A stretch of 64,000 bases of DNA from contig CM042152.1 of NCBI GenBank assembly GCA_023376005.1, forward strand, positions 84,750,881 through 84,814,880, given 5' to 3'. A program made the position numbers and the translations under genes. Each line of letters starts with the position of its first letter. Positions within the stretch are counted from its first letter, which is position 1. Origin of the DNA: Doryteuthis pealeii (taxonomy: Eukaryota; Mollusca; Cephalopoda; Myopsida; Loliginidae). Positions 33,177 to 44,545 of this stretch are shown here, one piece after another. The notes below the pieces were generated by a model, which worked only from the letters and a program-made list of their open reading frames with translations, was not told the DNA's origin and made no database searches.

Positions 33177-33400
33177 TTCTCTTCAAACTCAGGACCCCTT
33201 TTTTTTCTTTTTTTTTTTTCGAACAGAAAAAAAAAAAAAAAAAAAAAAGGTTCCCAACTTCGAAGAGAAGGTTCCCAAGTTCGACAAGACAAGAAAAGAA
33301 GGCCGGAGGGCACATCAGCCGAAACGTTGTACAGATAAGAAAGAGGAGGAGAATAGTCCAAATTATCAAGCCTCATCTAAAAAATTCAGAGAAATTCTAA
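33177..33400 (-). mobile_element. Foldback family D, copy 5
   Basis: Two clear 21-bp units (GGTTCCCAACTTCGAAGAGAA and the next) preceded by an A-run, then AAGAAGGCCGGAGGGCACAT, GAGGAGAATAGTCCAAATTA and AGCCTCATCTAAAAAATTCA. The two 68-75-residue minus ORFs arise from the 7-codon period. Confidence 0.7.
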
Positions 33401-33947
33401 CATCAGTTCCTAACATTTTATGGCAATTTAAAATCCTTGAGTAGATTTTTTTTTGCTGGAAAATGCAGTACTGAAACTACCAAAAAGGTGGGAAAATTGG
33501 CAGTGGAAAGTTTAAGAGAGAGAGAGGATAAAAAAAAAAAAAAAAAATAAAAAAATATATCAAAGAGATTTGTATGCAAGTGCTCAAAGAAAGAAAAAAA
33601 ACATTACATTAGAATACCAGTCAGAAGAGGAGCAAGAATTTCGAAGATTTGGAATAGACAGATGGTTTCTAAAGAACTGGGAAATCAAAAGGGCATAATG
33701 ATAAAAGATAATACTGAATTTATAACTGACAATAGAGAAGAGGTTTTGATAAAATAACTTGCCAGAAAGCAGTGTTGTCTCTGGTTGTTTCATCTCTGCC
33801 ACCCCCTACACACACACAGCAAAAGAAAAAAAAGAATCCAATCTGGCACGGTTTGTAAAGTAAATACAGAGTTTAGATGAGTAAACTAATTTATTTCTCT
33901 TCCAAAGAATATTCAGTTATCATGGTGCTTGAACATTCACATATACA

Positions 33948-34019
<72 letters not shown>

Positions 34020-34580
34020 TTAGCAATACACCCCAAGTTTTTCTTAGACTTCATACTTCATTAAATCAAGAACCCCTTTTTTTGTTGAGGTTAATTTTAC
34101 AAGCATCTAAAAGATTATCTGTTCTAGTAATTAAGAATTACATTCATTAACATATCTAACATCTTGATCCTATTTTAATAGAAGAGCAAAATAAACAAGA
34201 AATAATTTGCCATATAATTATTTTTTTTTATCATCAGATTTCAAAAGTCTCTAACATTTGTAATTCATATCAAATCTCTTTGAAGTCTTCAGCTCTGTAA
34301 TTCCATTTTTGCTATCTGGATTCTTCTTATCAACTTCAAAAAAAGAACCAGATGATGAGCGATATAGTTCACTGAACTTTTGAGTATTGAAGATGCCCCT
34401 CCTCTTTTTACAGTTTTTTTTTTTTTTTTTTTTTTTTTTTTGCCTTGTAGTGACTCAAATCTAATTTGCCCAGTGTTCAAAACTAAATTAAATAAAATCT
34501 TATATATTTTCCACTAAAAAGTCTTATAAATCAAATACACAGCTTCCTTATAAGTTTCATTTAGATAGATTCTTTAATAT
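33401..34580. other. Unassigned AT-rich stretch with microsatellites
   Basis: (TA)n-(CA)n at about 33953-34019 and a poly-T of about 30 at 34413-34441. No gene or family recognised in the rest. Confidence 0.5.
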
Positions 34581-34587
34581 CCTAATA

Positions 34588-34960
34588 AAGAGATGCTGAT
34601 AGGTATGCGTCCTGCGTCACTAACGCATACAAAATGTAAAAGGACACAGAAAAATCATATCCATGCGTCCCAGAGTTTGTTTTGTTTATTTGTTGTTGTT
34701 TTTTTTGTTTTTGCTTTTTTTTGGGGGGGGGGGTCCTCACCATTTCCAGCTGACAAATACATTTCAATATTTTCTTGGAAACGAATCATACGGTATGGAG
34801 TACAAGGTAGGGAGTTAAAAGGCTTTAATTGTTCATAGATAATAACTCTACAATTTATTAAGAAACTTTAGTTGTGATCCATCAGATTTCCCGGGGACTC
34901 ATTCAAATCGAATCCGTGCGTCCCAGGACTCACTTAATCAAAAAGCTATCAGCATCACTG
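34588..34960 (-). mobile_element. MITE family E, copy 9 (longest)
   Basis: Flanked by CTAATA on both sides (34582-34587 and 34961-34966). Ends AAGAGATGCTGATAG and CTATCAGCATCACTG. It keeps the block AATTGTTCATAGATAATAAC that shorter copies lack. T- and G-runs near 34700-34732 expand the middle. Confidence 0.8.
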
Positions 34961-35190
34961 CTAATAGGAATAAATAAAAAAAATTAAAAATTCGTAGCAG
35001 CTGGCACAAAGTTTACAGGATAGAATTTGTCGTTTACTACTATATCCACATGCTGCTTACAGTAAGGCACGAAACTGACAACATCTTGCTCACTCATTAA
35101 ACTAGCAATGGCAGAGTGCTGCCTTTCAGATTAAAAAAAAAATCAGTCTAAACCAGTATCTTACTACTAAATTAGTCTCACTCTTGCATA

Positions 35191-35386
35191 TTATCGGTAT
35201 CAGCCGGACAGCATAGGGGTCTATCCCCTTTTCGCTAGCGCTAGACCAGGAAGATTGTTTTTGCGTCTGAGGTGGAGCGCCACACCTACCATCAGTTCCC
35301 ACTTTACCACACTGATCTAAGCCGTGCTACTCATACGCCGAGTTGGCGAGGACCGGTATTGAACCGACCGAGCTAAACCGGTCCTA
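35191..35386 (-). mobile_element. SINE family A, copy with internal deletion
   Basis: Minus strand: GACCGGTTTAGCTCGGTCGG head joined to GGTTCAATACCGGTCC, with the anticodon-arm region deleted. The body TAGCGCTAGCGAAAAGGGG and GTGTGGCGCTCCACCTC are present. Confidence 0.75.
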
Positions 35387-35937
35387 TTCTATTAATTCTA
35401 ATTAAATATATTGTAGCTTTCATTTGTTTGTTTTTTCTTGTGAATTCAATAATGCATCAGCGAACTTACATTGTTAGCTTAGCATGAAACTATTACAAGT
35501 TACAATAAATACATAATTTTAATCTCATTTCTTTGGTAGAGCAGGAACCGTAATCTAACGTTATTGGGAGAGAGGGTGGGGTCAAACAAATTTTAAGTTA
35601 AAAAGTTAAATCTAATTCATTTTCAAATTCTCCGAAATGTGCTTATCTGATAATAACTGGCCGGATCTTTTTACTCGATTTTTTTTTTTTTCGTGAGGCT
35701 AGTCTTAAAATTCTAGATAATCAAAAGTAGGTTAATTATTTAGAATTCTCTAAATCAAGAGAACTAACAAATATGTTAATACTACCCCTATCAGTTTTGT
35801 TCAATATTAAATCAAACGATACTTTAGAATTTTAAAGTAAACTAGCAAAATTCCAAATTGGAATAATACTATTTATAATTAGTATTTTATTTATTTGATA
35901 TTTGGGGTTATTTATTTACTAAGAGTATCTTAGAGAA

Positions 35938-36021
35938 GTATGGGGCACCCAGTGAGAATCGAACTCACTAACAATGGTCTGCTATGATAGTTTGCTAACC
36001 ATTAAGCTACATGAGGTGCCT
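35938..36021 (-). repeat. tRNA-like SINE family C unit
   Basis: Minus strand GGCACCT...GGGTGCC forms a 7-bp acceptor-like stem (one G-T pair). GTGAG-TTCGATT-CTCAC is a perfect T arm and TAGCTTAATGGTTAGC the A box. I could not draw a normal 5-bp anticodon stem, and repeats of the same unit occur at 61 kb. It is therefore a tRNA-derived repeat or pseudogene rather than a functional tRNA. Confidence 0.65.
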
Positions 36022-37368
36022 AGATATTTGGAATTATGAGTTACCCGGATAAGTAAAGACATAATACTGTAAAATGATTATCCTTTTAATTAAAAAATGT
36101 TATAATGTTCATAAAATACGTTAAATTAAAACTTTTCTCAATTGCCGGATGAAAAAAAAATGTATTACTTTCAATTCTTTTAAATAAATTTTATTGTATT
36201 AAAAAAAAAATTTAAAAAAAAAAATAAAAAAAAAATAAAGAAAAAAAGGAATATTATTCAATCATGCATTCGCAATAAAACATCCTAGAATTTACACAAT
36301 AAGTTTTATTAAATTAACAATTGCTTCATAATGTTTAAAGAATTTTTTAAATGAGCATAGAATCCAATAAAATTGATTCCAAATTCAAAAACAAATTCCA
36401 ATAAAAATGCATACATATGATGGAAATACCGTTTTTCTAAGTGAAATAATCTTTAATTATGTCATAGGTAACTTAGGAAAAAAATTGAAAAAGACGGTAA
36501 AAAAAAAAAAAAAAATTAAGATGAATTGACAATATGGGAATTATAGCATTGAGTAGTTTTTCAAATAATTGAAAGAATTTAATTACATTATGAATATTTA
36601 TTATTTCAAAGATTCAAATTCGGGATATTTCTCATTGTTTTTAACAACTTTATTAATTGGCTGTTCCTTTTATTAGTTCAAATTAAATCAATGTTTTTTG
36701 TTTTTTTATTCTTTCTTCGTTTTTAGCGGCAGCGGCAACCCTTCCTTCAAGATGCCGTTATTTAGTAAAAGAGACTTCATAGAGTCCCGCACGTAAAATC
36801 TTAAAATTATTCCACGAATAATTTTGGTTGCTTTTCCATTCAGAGGAATTTCCTCAACACAAAGAACGTCAAATTTTAAATACATTTTTTTAATGGAATT
36901 AGATGGGGAAAGGTCTTGTCTACTACATAAGATATACAATGGCGAAATGGTCTTTGACTTTCCATCATTTCCGTGATATATGTACAAGAGTTATCTATCT
37001 TTTGTTTTGATTTTTTTTTTTTGAGTCGGTTCTGACAAAGTCAGACACCATCATTGTATCTATAAAGTAGTAGACCGGACCCTTCCGTCTAATTCCATTT
37101 TTTTTTTTTTAAATGAATTTAAAATGTAAATTCCTTGTAGAGTAAATTCTTTTGAATGAAAAAGCAACCAAAATTATTCGCTAGTTTTTTTTTGTTTTGT
37201 TTTTTTTTAATAAATTTTTTTTTTTTTAACACAAACTTTGAATTGTTCTTTATATTAAACGTAAGATAAAACAGTAAAAAGAATTTCTTTTTTTTTATTG
37301 ACGTTTTAAAATATTTTTAACAATTTACGCACGTATGAAAAGTTCGTAAATTGAACATACCTATTTAA
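36022..37368. other. SINE-poor AT-rich stretch
   Basis: Homopolymer-rich with no repeat family recognised. It contains the weak exon candidate at 36706-36987. Confidence 0.5.
36706..36987 (-). CDS. Weak coding candidate, unassigned
   Basis: A 93-codon minus frame (MYIYHGNDGKSK... to ...GLPLPLKTKKE) lies in sequence less AT-rich than its flanks. It includes VEEIPLNGKATKII and YVRDSMKSLLLNNG. No family is recognised. On the plus strand the same place shows a pyrimidine tract with TTTTTAG at about 36726, then a short open frame GSGNPSFKMPLFSKRDFIES up to a stop near 36795. The two readings exclude each other unless transcription overlaps. Either could be chance. Confidence 0.2.
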   Translation of the reverse strand: MYIYHGNDGKSKTISPLYILCSRQDLSPSNSIKKMYLKFDVLCVEEIPLNGKATKIIRGIILRFYVRDSMKSLLLNNGILKEGLPLPLKTKKE

Positions 37369-37612
37369 GGGCCGGGTTAGCTCAGTCGGTAGAGCGTTCG
37401 GCTAGAAACCACAAGGTTCCTAGTTCGATACCGGCCCTCGCTAACTCAGCGTTGGAGTAGCACTGGGATATGTGCGGTAAAGTAAGAGCTGATGGTAGGT
37501 GTGGCGCGCCACCTCAGACACTAAAATAATCTCCTTGGTCTAGCGCTAGTGAAAAGGGGATAGACTCCCTCGCTAATTGGCCGACATTAAGCCGTCCCGA
37601 TGACTTTACTTA
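37369..37612 (+). mobile_element. SINE family A, full copy
   Basis: Head 37369-37437 is the cleanest tRNA-like fold in the window: GGGCCGG/CCGGCCC acceptor, GCTC-AGTCGGTA-GAGC D arm and GTTCGATACC B box. The body is GTGTGGCGCGCCACCTC, TAGCGCTAGTGAAAAGGGG. The near-end segment CTGATTGGCCGATACCG is shortened. Confidence 0.85.
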
Positions 37613-39460
37613 TAAATATATTTAATATATATTTACAAGCGGGTGTGAATTTATTTGTGTCAGTTATTTATTAAACATCCTGAATATCGTCTGCTATGAC
37701 AATAATCACTTATTACGAAGCAGAAAACAGGTTTGTAGTTTGAGGAAATTTAAAAGTAAAATATACATTCATTCATATGAAAATTTGCTGGATGAAAAGG
37801 GAAAGAGAGAATCCAATGCCATCAAGACCGAATTTATCTTAACTTTTTTTTCTTTTTTAATTCTTACAAGATTAATTTATTCGGATTATTAATTAGTGTT
37901 TCATTAATTTAATAAAGTTAAACTTCCTGACAAAGAAATATATCTAGAATTTATTTATTGTTATAACTTGACAAGTAAATAAAATAGAATACTATAGATT
38001 CAAAATACAAAAGCCGAATTAGTAGACATTTTACTACTACTCCTACTAATAAAAAAAATGTCCGATATTTTTATCATTTTTTTTAATCCAACATTTTACA
38101 CAAATACATCCGCATTTGTGTACTACTATTATTATTATTATTAACAGTGGTAAGGTCGCTTTTTTTTTTTTGTAAGAATGTGGAGGTGGTTTTTAAGTTG
38201 CTGGGTCACTTCTCATTCGGTCATCCGCCCAGATCCCGATTGGAATCAGATGACCCAAGATCTTTTTTATCGTCTGCAAGTTCCCCTTATGATTTTTTAT
38301 TTATCTATTTTTTTTTTTTTTTTTTTTTTTAGGGAGTGGGGATTTGGGCATTAATAAGATTTTATTAAAGTTATGTTGAAAAAAATCTAATTCCATAGAT
38401 GTAATCGAAAGTTGTATGTTAGAAAAAAAAATAAACCCTACTTTAGGGTGTTTAAAGAAAACTGTTTTTTAAAGTTTATAAGAAATTTCATTATGTGTTG
38501 TTTTTTTATTTTGTTTTTTCTTCAAATATTTTGATTATTAACAATTGAAAATATATGTTTTTTTTCCAATTCTCAATCCCGAGAAAAGAAAATAAAACTT
38601 GTAATAACTGCTGGCACTCCCATTTTTTTCCTCTCTCCTGTGGTGGGGGACAACCCATTACATTACTAAATGGTCAGATAAGTTAAAGATTAGTAATGTT
38701 TTTTTTAATGTTTTTTTTTAGCCTATTTTATTTTTACCCAAGTGAAAATAAAATCCCTAACATTGAAGTAATCTACTAAAAACATACAAACTTTCAAATT
38801 TAGTTAAACAGTACAATTAAATGGGGTTTTTTTTTCAGCCCAAGTAATTTGCGTGTCCCGTTAAAAGAGGTCATTCAATAAGAACGAAACTTTCAATATT
38901 CATTTGTTGCATTATTTCAAATGAAAATCGAGATTCTTTTTATTATTATCATCATTTTAGGGAGGGGGGCTTAATTTTACTATAATTTTCAGTTTATTTC
39001 AGTATATATAGGACTTGATAAGTTTATAATAACAATTCCCTTAAAATAACAACGCTGAAGTAGAAAAAAAAAAAAAAAAAAAAAAAAGTGTACAACTTAA
39101 TCACAACGCAACAACTTTAAATCTATACAACATCAATTAATGCTGTCCTTTAATTAAAAAAAAAAAAAAACTCAACGTATTAAATTATGTTTTCTTAGAA
39201 TTTCATTTAAAGTATTAATCCCAGTTCAGAGTTCAGAAATTAAAAATATATAAATTGGACTTCATTTTATATTCCACTAACATCTGTCCAGTAGACTATG
39301 GTAAAAATTTACGATCCTCAATTCAGAGTCTACCTTACTACAAACCTTTTTAATAGCAATCTCTTTACTACAAATATTTTTAATGTCCAACCGAAGTGTT
39401 TTGTTTGGGCTTTTTTTAATAATTCTACTTCTTGTCGGCTTTACTTTCGACAGTTACATA
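37613..39460. other. Unassigned AT-rich stretch
   Basis: Long A and T runs (38310-38330, 39063-39087, 39155-39170). A GC-richer patch at 38185-38290 (CATCCGCCCAGATCCCGATT) has no recognised protein or repeat match. Confidence 0.5.
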
Positions 39461-39580
39461 GGCATCCCAAATGGTGTAATGGTTAACGAATTAAAGTTAT
39501 TAGTAAGATTATTACTGGATACCATTGGCCTTGTGCCAAACTAAGCTGAGTTTATGACTAAAGATAAATGATCACACCCA
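39460..39580 (+). repeat. SINE family C fragment
   Basis: GGCATCCCAAATGGTGTAAT and GGTTAACGAATTAAAG, then CATTGGCCTTGTGCCA and AACTAAGCTGAGTTTATGA. The head is A-box bearing but the B box is lost. Confidence 0.55.
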
Positions 39581-41189
39581 CACTAAGTGATATTTTTTTA
39601 TTCTCTTGCTTCAATCGTAAAATTCTGTAATTTTCTTAACAAAAATAATTCATCTACAACACATTTTTTCAACATCAAGACCGATGAAAAAAATAAATAA
39701 ATAAATTATATATATAAGTTCTGAAGAACATACATATATAAATAAATTAAATAAAAATGTGTTAATACTTTACTGGGACACTATATCATTTTTTTTTAAA
39801 TTTTAAACCACGAATATGCCGGAAATAATTCAAAATTATTTAAATGGTTTCGATTCTACTACTGTAGCTTCCAAAATCTAAATCTTTAAAAAAAAAAATT
39901 AAATAAAATAAAGATCTAGAAATAAACTTTGATTTTTCGCTAAACTAAATAAAACTTACATTTAGAGAAATTTAGTCACGCCTAATTTTCAACTTGGCCG
40001 AGTAAATAAAAACCCGGTTAAATTTACTGCGGTTTTGGAGAAGAAAAGCCTAAATGATAGTTTTCAGCATTTTTTAAATTTTATTTAAGACTTTATTATT
40101 AGTCACTCGTAGGTTTTTTCACCTTTTTTTCGTGGGTGTGTCTTCTAGAGAATTTTTCCCTTTTTTTTTTTTTAATATTTTTTTATTTTACCAACCTCGT
40201 CTTTGGTTTTTTTTTTGGCTAACAGTTCTCTTGCCGGTAATAAAAAAAAAATGCGACACGCCTGCTTTTAATGATATTTCCGAATCAGACTTATTTAAAA
40301 ATGTTGACAGCGATTTTCAAGGTCGTAAGAAGCAGCAAGCATTAAAAAAAATAAAGACAAATTCTTTTTTTAAAATAATATATATATATATAATATATAT
40401 GTTATGTATATATTATCTTAGAACGTGTTATTTATTTTGAGAAATTGGTAATATACTAGGAAAAAAAAAAAAAGAAAAAAAATACACCGCGCCGCGGTAC
40501 TACTAGTCATGTGATCACTTAAATTGTAAGTGTACCTGTAAACTAGCAGAAAAAAACGATTGCTTTTAAGAGATTTTAAATTAGTCTTCATGGTGAAAAA
40601 AAAAGTTTCTTCTAGCGTAAAAAATAAAAGTAAAATAAAATAAGAAGCAAAAATAAACTGATAATGAAGAGATATGTTTAAAAGAAAGAAAAATGAGAGA
40701 AAGAAACCAATACGAACAACTTAAGAAAACCGAAAGCGTGTGTTTTGTGCGAGTAAATTGGAGCGCAACTCATTTCTTTAGCTTTTGTTCTTAACACCAA
40801 ATTATTTTTTACTAAGATCATTTCTTTTAAAAGAGAAAGATTTATTTTAAATTTAAATATCTATTCCGTCTGCTTTTGTTGTTTTTTAAGAACAGTATAA
40901 AACTGATATTCTTTTTCTTAAAATTTCTAATTTATTACCAAACATTTTCTCATATTTAAACACTTACGTTTACATTTCCTTCAATATATTCTTGTGTGAA
41001 ATTTCCTAGCCCCTCCCCCCAACAAAAATTTAAAAAATGTTCGATTTAAGAAGGAATTTTTTCAAGCAATTAAATCTATTACTAAAACTATTTCTTCCCT
41101 TCATAGGAAGAAGGATTATGTCATTCACGCCGCTTCTCCCTTTTCACAAGCAAAGATTGAAACACAGTGTCACAGTAATACGAACTTAC
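39581..41189. other. Likely intron 1 of the CERS gene (5' part)
   Basis: AT-rich, with no SINE. A short GC patch (CACCGCGCCGCGGTAC) lies near 40487. If the CERS exon is real, this stretch follows its donor on the minus strand and is intronic. No CERS exon 2 motif was recognised here. Confidence 0.4.
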
Positions 41190-41386
41190 TTTTCGAATAC
41201 GACTCTCATAATGCACAACAGTAACGCCAAAACGGGTACCCAGAGTAGATCCTCCAACTGGGGTTTGTACATCCCGGGTTCGGTATTTCGGTAGTCGTCC
41301 CATGTTAGATGTCCAGGTAGCCAAAACCACTCACTCCAGATAGTGGTGCGTGCAGCGTGCCACCAACTATCGGTGGCGGCCTCCAT
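41190..41386 (-). CDS. Ceramide synthase, first coding exon
   Basis: Ceramide synthases are multi-pass ER membrane enzymes that N-acylate sphingoid bases with fatty acyl-CoA. The minus strand encodes about 65 residues from ATG at 41386 (G at -3 and +4). Residues 17-24, WSEWFWLP, then LTWDDY at 27-32 and a hydrophobic helix at about 47-64 ending RVVFE reproduce the N terminus shared by CERS proteins (W-x-E-x-FWLP, then LTW, first TM, R-x-x-FE). The exon ends in AA|GTAAGT at 41189, phase 2. Asn of the vertebrate N-[VL]-T glycosylation sequon is His here (HLTW), so that site is absent. The Hox-like and Lag1p catalytic regions must lie in later exons, which I did not find in the window. A duplicated orphan exon is possible but less likely, since the frame and donor are intact. 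Confidence 0.8.
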
Positions 41387-41530
41387 GTCTGCTGTCTACG
41401 TCACACTATACCCAAACTACTCTTCACTGACAGGAGAGTGTTGAGCAAACGATCTTCTGCACAGCAGTAGAGCATTGTGACTAAGATCTATCACTTATAA
41501 GAGGTCAAAGAGCAGCTGCAAGTCTCTATT
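41387..41530 (-). promoter_or_regulatory. Probable 5' UTR and promoter of CERS
   Basis: The sequence just upstream of the CERS ATG (minus strand) is GC-richer than the surroundings and free of repeats. It includes a TATA-like CTCTTATAAGTGATAG near 41495-41510 and GTGACGTAGAC, a CRE-like half site, near 41400. The TATA-like motif is about 110-120 bp upstream of the ATG. A TTGGGTATAG acceptor-like motif upstream of the ATG means a split 5' UTR cannot be excluded. Confidence 0.35.
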
Positions 41531-41908
41531 CAGGAATTTTATATGTTATACATTTTGTAATCAGTTGATTATTTTAATAAACATTGATTTTAATTAGAAA
41601 TTTTAATTGATAATTGTTTTAAGAATTACAGATATATAAAAAAATATATAATATTGTAAACTTTTAAAAATTATAAAAGTTAAAATGAATATATAATTTG
41701 TTAGACAAAACTGCAATAATAGAATTTTAAAAAAAGGTTTTAAAATGTTTTTAAGCTGTATAGCCCATTAAAAAATGTCGGAGGTTAAAAAATTAAAAAA
41801 TCTATACTAAATTGTGTAGATGTAAAAATTTAGGTGTGGCTTTGGATATTACATAGGAGTTGAAATAGCTATAAATATGGAGAGTGTTAGGAAATCAAAG
41901 AAAAGGTT

Positions 41909-41985
41909 TTCGACCAGTTAAGGAAAGAGCCTCAGGCCAGTTGAGGAAAGGGCCTCAGACCAGTTGAGAAAATGGCTTCAGAGCA
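41909..41985 (+). repeat. 24-bp minisatellite, about three units
   Basis: Units GACCAGTTAAGGAAAGAGCC, then TCAG and two variants, in tandem. Located about 0.5 kb upstream of the CERS exon. AT-rich sequence with no recognised feature separates them. Confidence 0.75.
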
Positions 41986-42020
41986 GGAGGATGGTGACAA
42001 TAACAACAATTATAATAATA

Positions 42021-42279
42021 AAGTAAAAAGTAAAGTCGTCAGAGTGGCCAAAAGTCAGTATCAGACAGACAGCGAGGGTGTCTATCCCCTTTTCACTAGC
42101 GCTAGACCAAGGAGATTATTTTTGGCGTCTGAGACAGAGCGCCACACCTACCTTCAGCTCCTCACTTTACCACACAGATCCTTGTGCTACTCATATGCTG
42201 AGTTGGCAAGGGCTGGTATCAATCCTGGAACCTTGTGGTTCCTTGTCGGATGCTTTACAAACTGAACTAAACTGACCCT
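42021..42279 (-). mobile_element. SINE family A, full but diverged copy
   Basis: Minus strand: GGGTCAGTTTAGTTCAGTTT head with a decayed A box, GGTTCCAGGATTGATACCAG, the body TAGCGCTAGTGAAAAGGGG and tail GACGACTTTACTTTTTACTT. Confidence 0.75.
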
Positions 42280-42287
42280 CTAATAAT

Positions 42288-42681
42288 TCTATTAATAATG
42301 GAGATTCGCTTCCGGTTTTTGTCTGTAACAAAAACTATGTCACTGCTTACGTCACATTACCCAAAATTGTCATAACATAGAATAAATACACTCAAAATTT
42401 GAACATGCAACATTAGACAGTCCTCATTGTTTTTTTTTAAACAAGTTTTAATAAATACATGACTGGTATTATATATCTATATATAGTTTGTTTTATTCTA
42501 ATACATATTTAAAGTTTATATTTCAAATTGTTTTATTTTTTAATCCTTTAATGAATTTGATGATTTTACTTACTTAGGGTACACACTCGCTGACATTGAA
42601 TTTTTTACTCCCACCCCTCAGGCAATATGTTTCAAAAATCTATTTTTACATCGCCCGGAGGGTATTTTTTATTTTGTACTA

Positions 42682-42682
<1 letters not shown>
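42288..42682 (+). mobile_element. Helitron-like element, family F copy 4
   Basis: TCTATTAATAATGGAGATTC at the left, hairpin GCCC-GGA-GGGT and terminal CTAG (42679-42682) then T at the right. It is followed directly by a (TAA)n microsatellite (42683-42721). The left neighbour base is T instead of A. Confidence 0.75.

Positions 42683-42721
<39 letters not shown>
42683..42721. repeat. (TAA)n microsatellite
   Basis: About 13 TAA units seeded at the 3' end of the Helitron-like copy. Confidence 0.9.
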
Positions 42722-42722
<1 letters not shown>

Positions 42723-42805
42723 TCCAACTCTAAGAAAATCTCCTTTATACTGAAAGATTTCTAAAATCACTGCTAAATTGAAAGTCTTCTAAAATCACCT
42801 CTATA

Positions 42806-43403
42806 TGATGGACTCTCCCGTCGATCGACATATGAGTGTTCATAAAATGAACATCCACACAGTGATTTGTTTATAGTGGTGAAGGCTTGTGTTTGATCAT
42901 CCACACTTTTTGGCACAATCAATAGGAAAGAATTGGTGCATCAAGGGTTGCACAAATCCCAATCAATGACCAACCTCAGGAACTTTGAATTCAGAGTTAT
43001 CCCTCTCTAGACTGGTTACCTACCAAGGTTGAAGGCCCAGTCTGCCCTACTATTTAACCCATAGCTGGAGGGAATTTTGAATTCAGAGTTAGCCCTCTCA
43101 TAGACTGGCTACCTACCCAAGGCTGAAGGGCCCAGTCTGCCCTACTATTTAACCCATAGCTGGAGGGAATTTTGAATTCAGAGTTATCCCTCCTCATAGA
43201 CTGGCTACCTACCCAAGGCTGAAGGGCCCAGTTGCCCTACTATTTAACCCATAGCTGGAGGGAGAATATATGGATTCATACCTTTCCCAAGGGTATTAGC
43301 GCTATGTGAAATGCCAACAGCTTCGTCTAGGAATTGAACTCGAAACGACGTGTCGACGAGTCCATTTTCCACGACTCTAACCACTAGTCCACGCGCCTCT
43401 ATA
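42806..43403 (-). mobile_element. SINE B long variant with a triplicated body segment
   Basis: Minus strand head (TCGTGGAAAATGGACTCGTC, GAGTTCAATTCCTAGACGAA) and B body. The body segment beginning GAATTCAGAGTTA occurs three times with starts at 42987, 43079 and 43174 (period 92-95 bp). The 3' tail differs from ordinary B: it contains TTCTTTCCTATTGATTGTGC and CACTATAAACAAATCACTGT and ends near 42806. The same tail occurs at 43878-44040, so it belongs to the variant. Confidence 0.75.
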
Positions 43404-43867
43404 TATACACATTTATATACAATATTTATCAAGACATATAGAATTGAACTGAACAGATACCTCCTGTTTAACAAGTTTATTTTCAATCTTTTCAAGCTTT
43501 CTGGCTAACTTTTTATATTTGGATGGAATCCGTGGATTAGTCCACCAAAGTTTTTGTCCCAAGTACTTTCAGCACTTCAAAGTGCCATCTTCAGGGGTGC
43601 TGTTAAACAGGAGACATCTGTTTTGTTTAATTCTATATGTGTTGTGGGTTTTTAAGGGTAAAAAAATAAGACAAACGACTGGTGAAAATGGATACAAATG
43701 TATTGAACAAAAATGAGTAGAAATTACAGAAAAGGAAATGGAGATTGCGTCTGACCATACAGTTGCGAACTGACTTGCGTTGCTTGTGTCAAACCACAAT
43801 TGTCCCTGCTACTTATAGTAGTAGTCGGTGCATTCCATTATATACATAGGTTATAAAAAATTTAAAA
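43404..43867. other. Unassigned stretch between two B long copies
   Basis: Contains CAGCACTTCAAAGTGCCATC with the small palindrome GCACTTCAAAGTGC, and repeated AAACAGGAG/CTCCTGTTT blocks that pair at about 43458-43475 and 43603-43618 (a weak inverted repeat). Not identified further. Confidence 0.4.
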
Positions 43868-43877
43868 AAATTTTTAA

Positions 43878-44230
43878 ATGGACTCTCTCATCGATTTTCG
43901 ACGCATGAGTGTTCATTCGGTGAACAACCAACACAATGATTTGTTTATAGTGGTGAAGGCTTGTGTTGGACCATTCCACACTTTTTGGCACAGTTGATAG
44001 GAAAGAATTGGTGCATCAAGGAATGCCACGAACCCAATCAACGACTGACCTCAGGAATTTTGAATTCAGAGTTATCCCTCTCCTAGACTGGTTACCTACC
44101 CAAGGCTGAAGAGCCCAGTCTGTCCTACTATTTAACCCATAGCTGGAGGGAGAATATATGGATTCATACCTTTCCCAAGGGTATTAGCGCTATATAAAAT
44201 GCCAACAGCTTCGTCTAGGAATTGAACTAG
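43878..44230 (-). mobile_element. SINE B long variant, second copy
   Basis: Same alternative tail as the previous copy, and a single body unit. The head is truncated after TTCAATTCCTAGACGAAG. Both copies share orientation and are about 0.6 kb apart. Confidence 0.75.
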
Positions 44231-44545
44231 GTTATATCACCTATAATAATATGTATAAATGAAAGAATGCTGCCCAAATATAAATATATATTTATATATA
44301 CAATATTGAGATACTTCTTCAAATCTTCAACAACTTTCCATAGTTCCACATCTTTGATTTTAACTTTTACCTTTTAGTGTTATAAGCAAAATCATACAAG
44401 GCAGAGGTTGGGAAAGAGTCTAAAAAAGGCAGAGGCATTTTACATTTTCAGGGCAAATAATTCAGTTTTGAAATTTTACATTATTGATATAGCAACCAAA
44501 ATGAAGCCACCTCATTATTTTTCACAAGAAATATACCCAAATTCA

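Noticed and set aside
33149..33376. Repetitive GNLLFEVGNLF-type ORFs
   Set aside because: They come from the 21-bp minisatellite of foldback family D, which yields an open heptapeptide frame in any copy.
35938..36021. Functional tRNA gene
   Set aside because: Acceptor and T arms pair, but no standard anticodon stem could be drawn, and the unit is a repeated SINE family at 61 kb.
37369..37437. Functional tRNA gene at the head of SINE A
   Set aside because: The head is followed by the conserved SINE body found in ten other places, and the anticodon arm does not pair normally.
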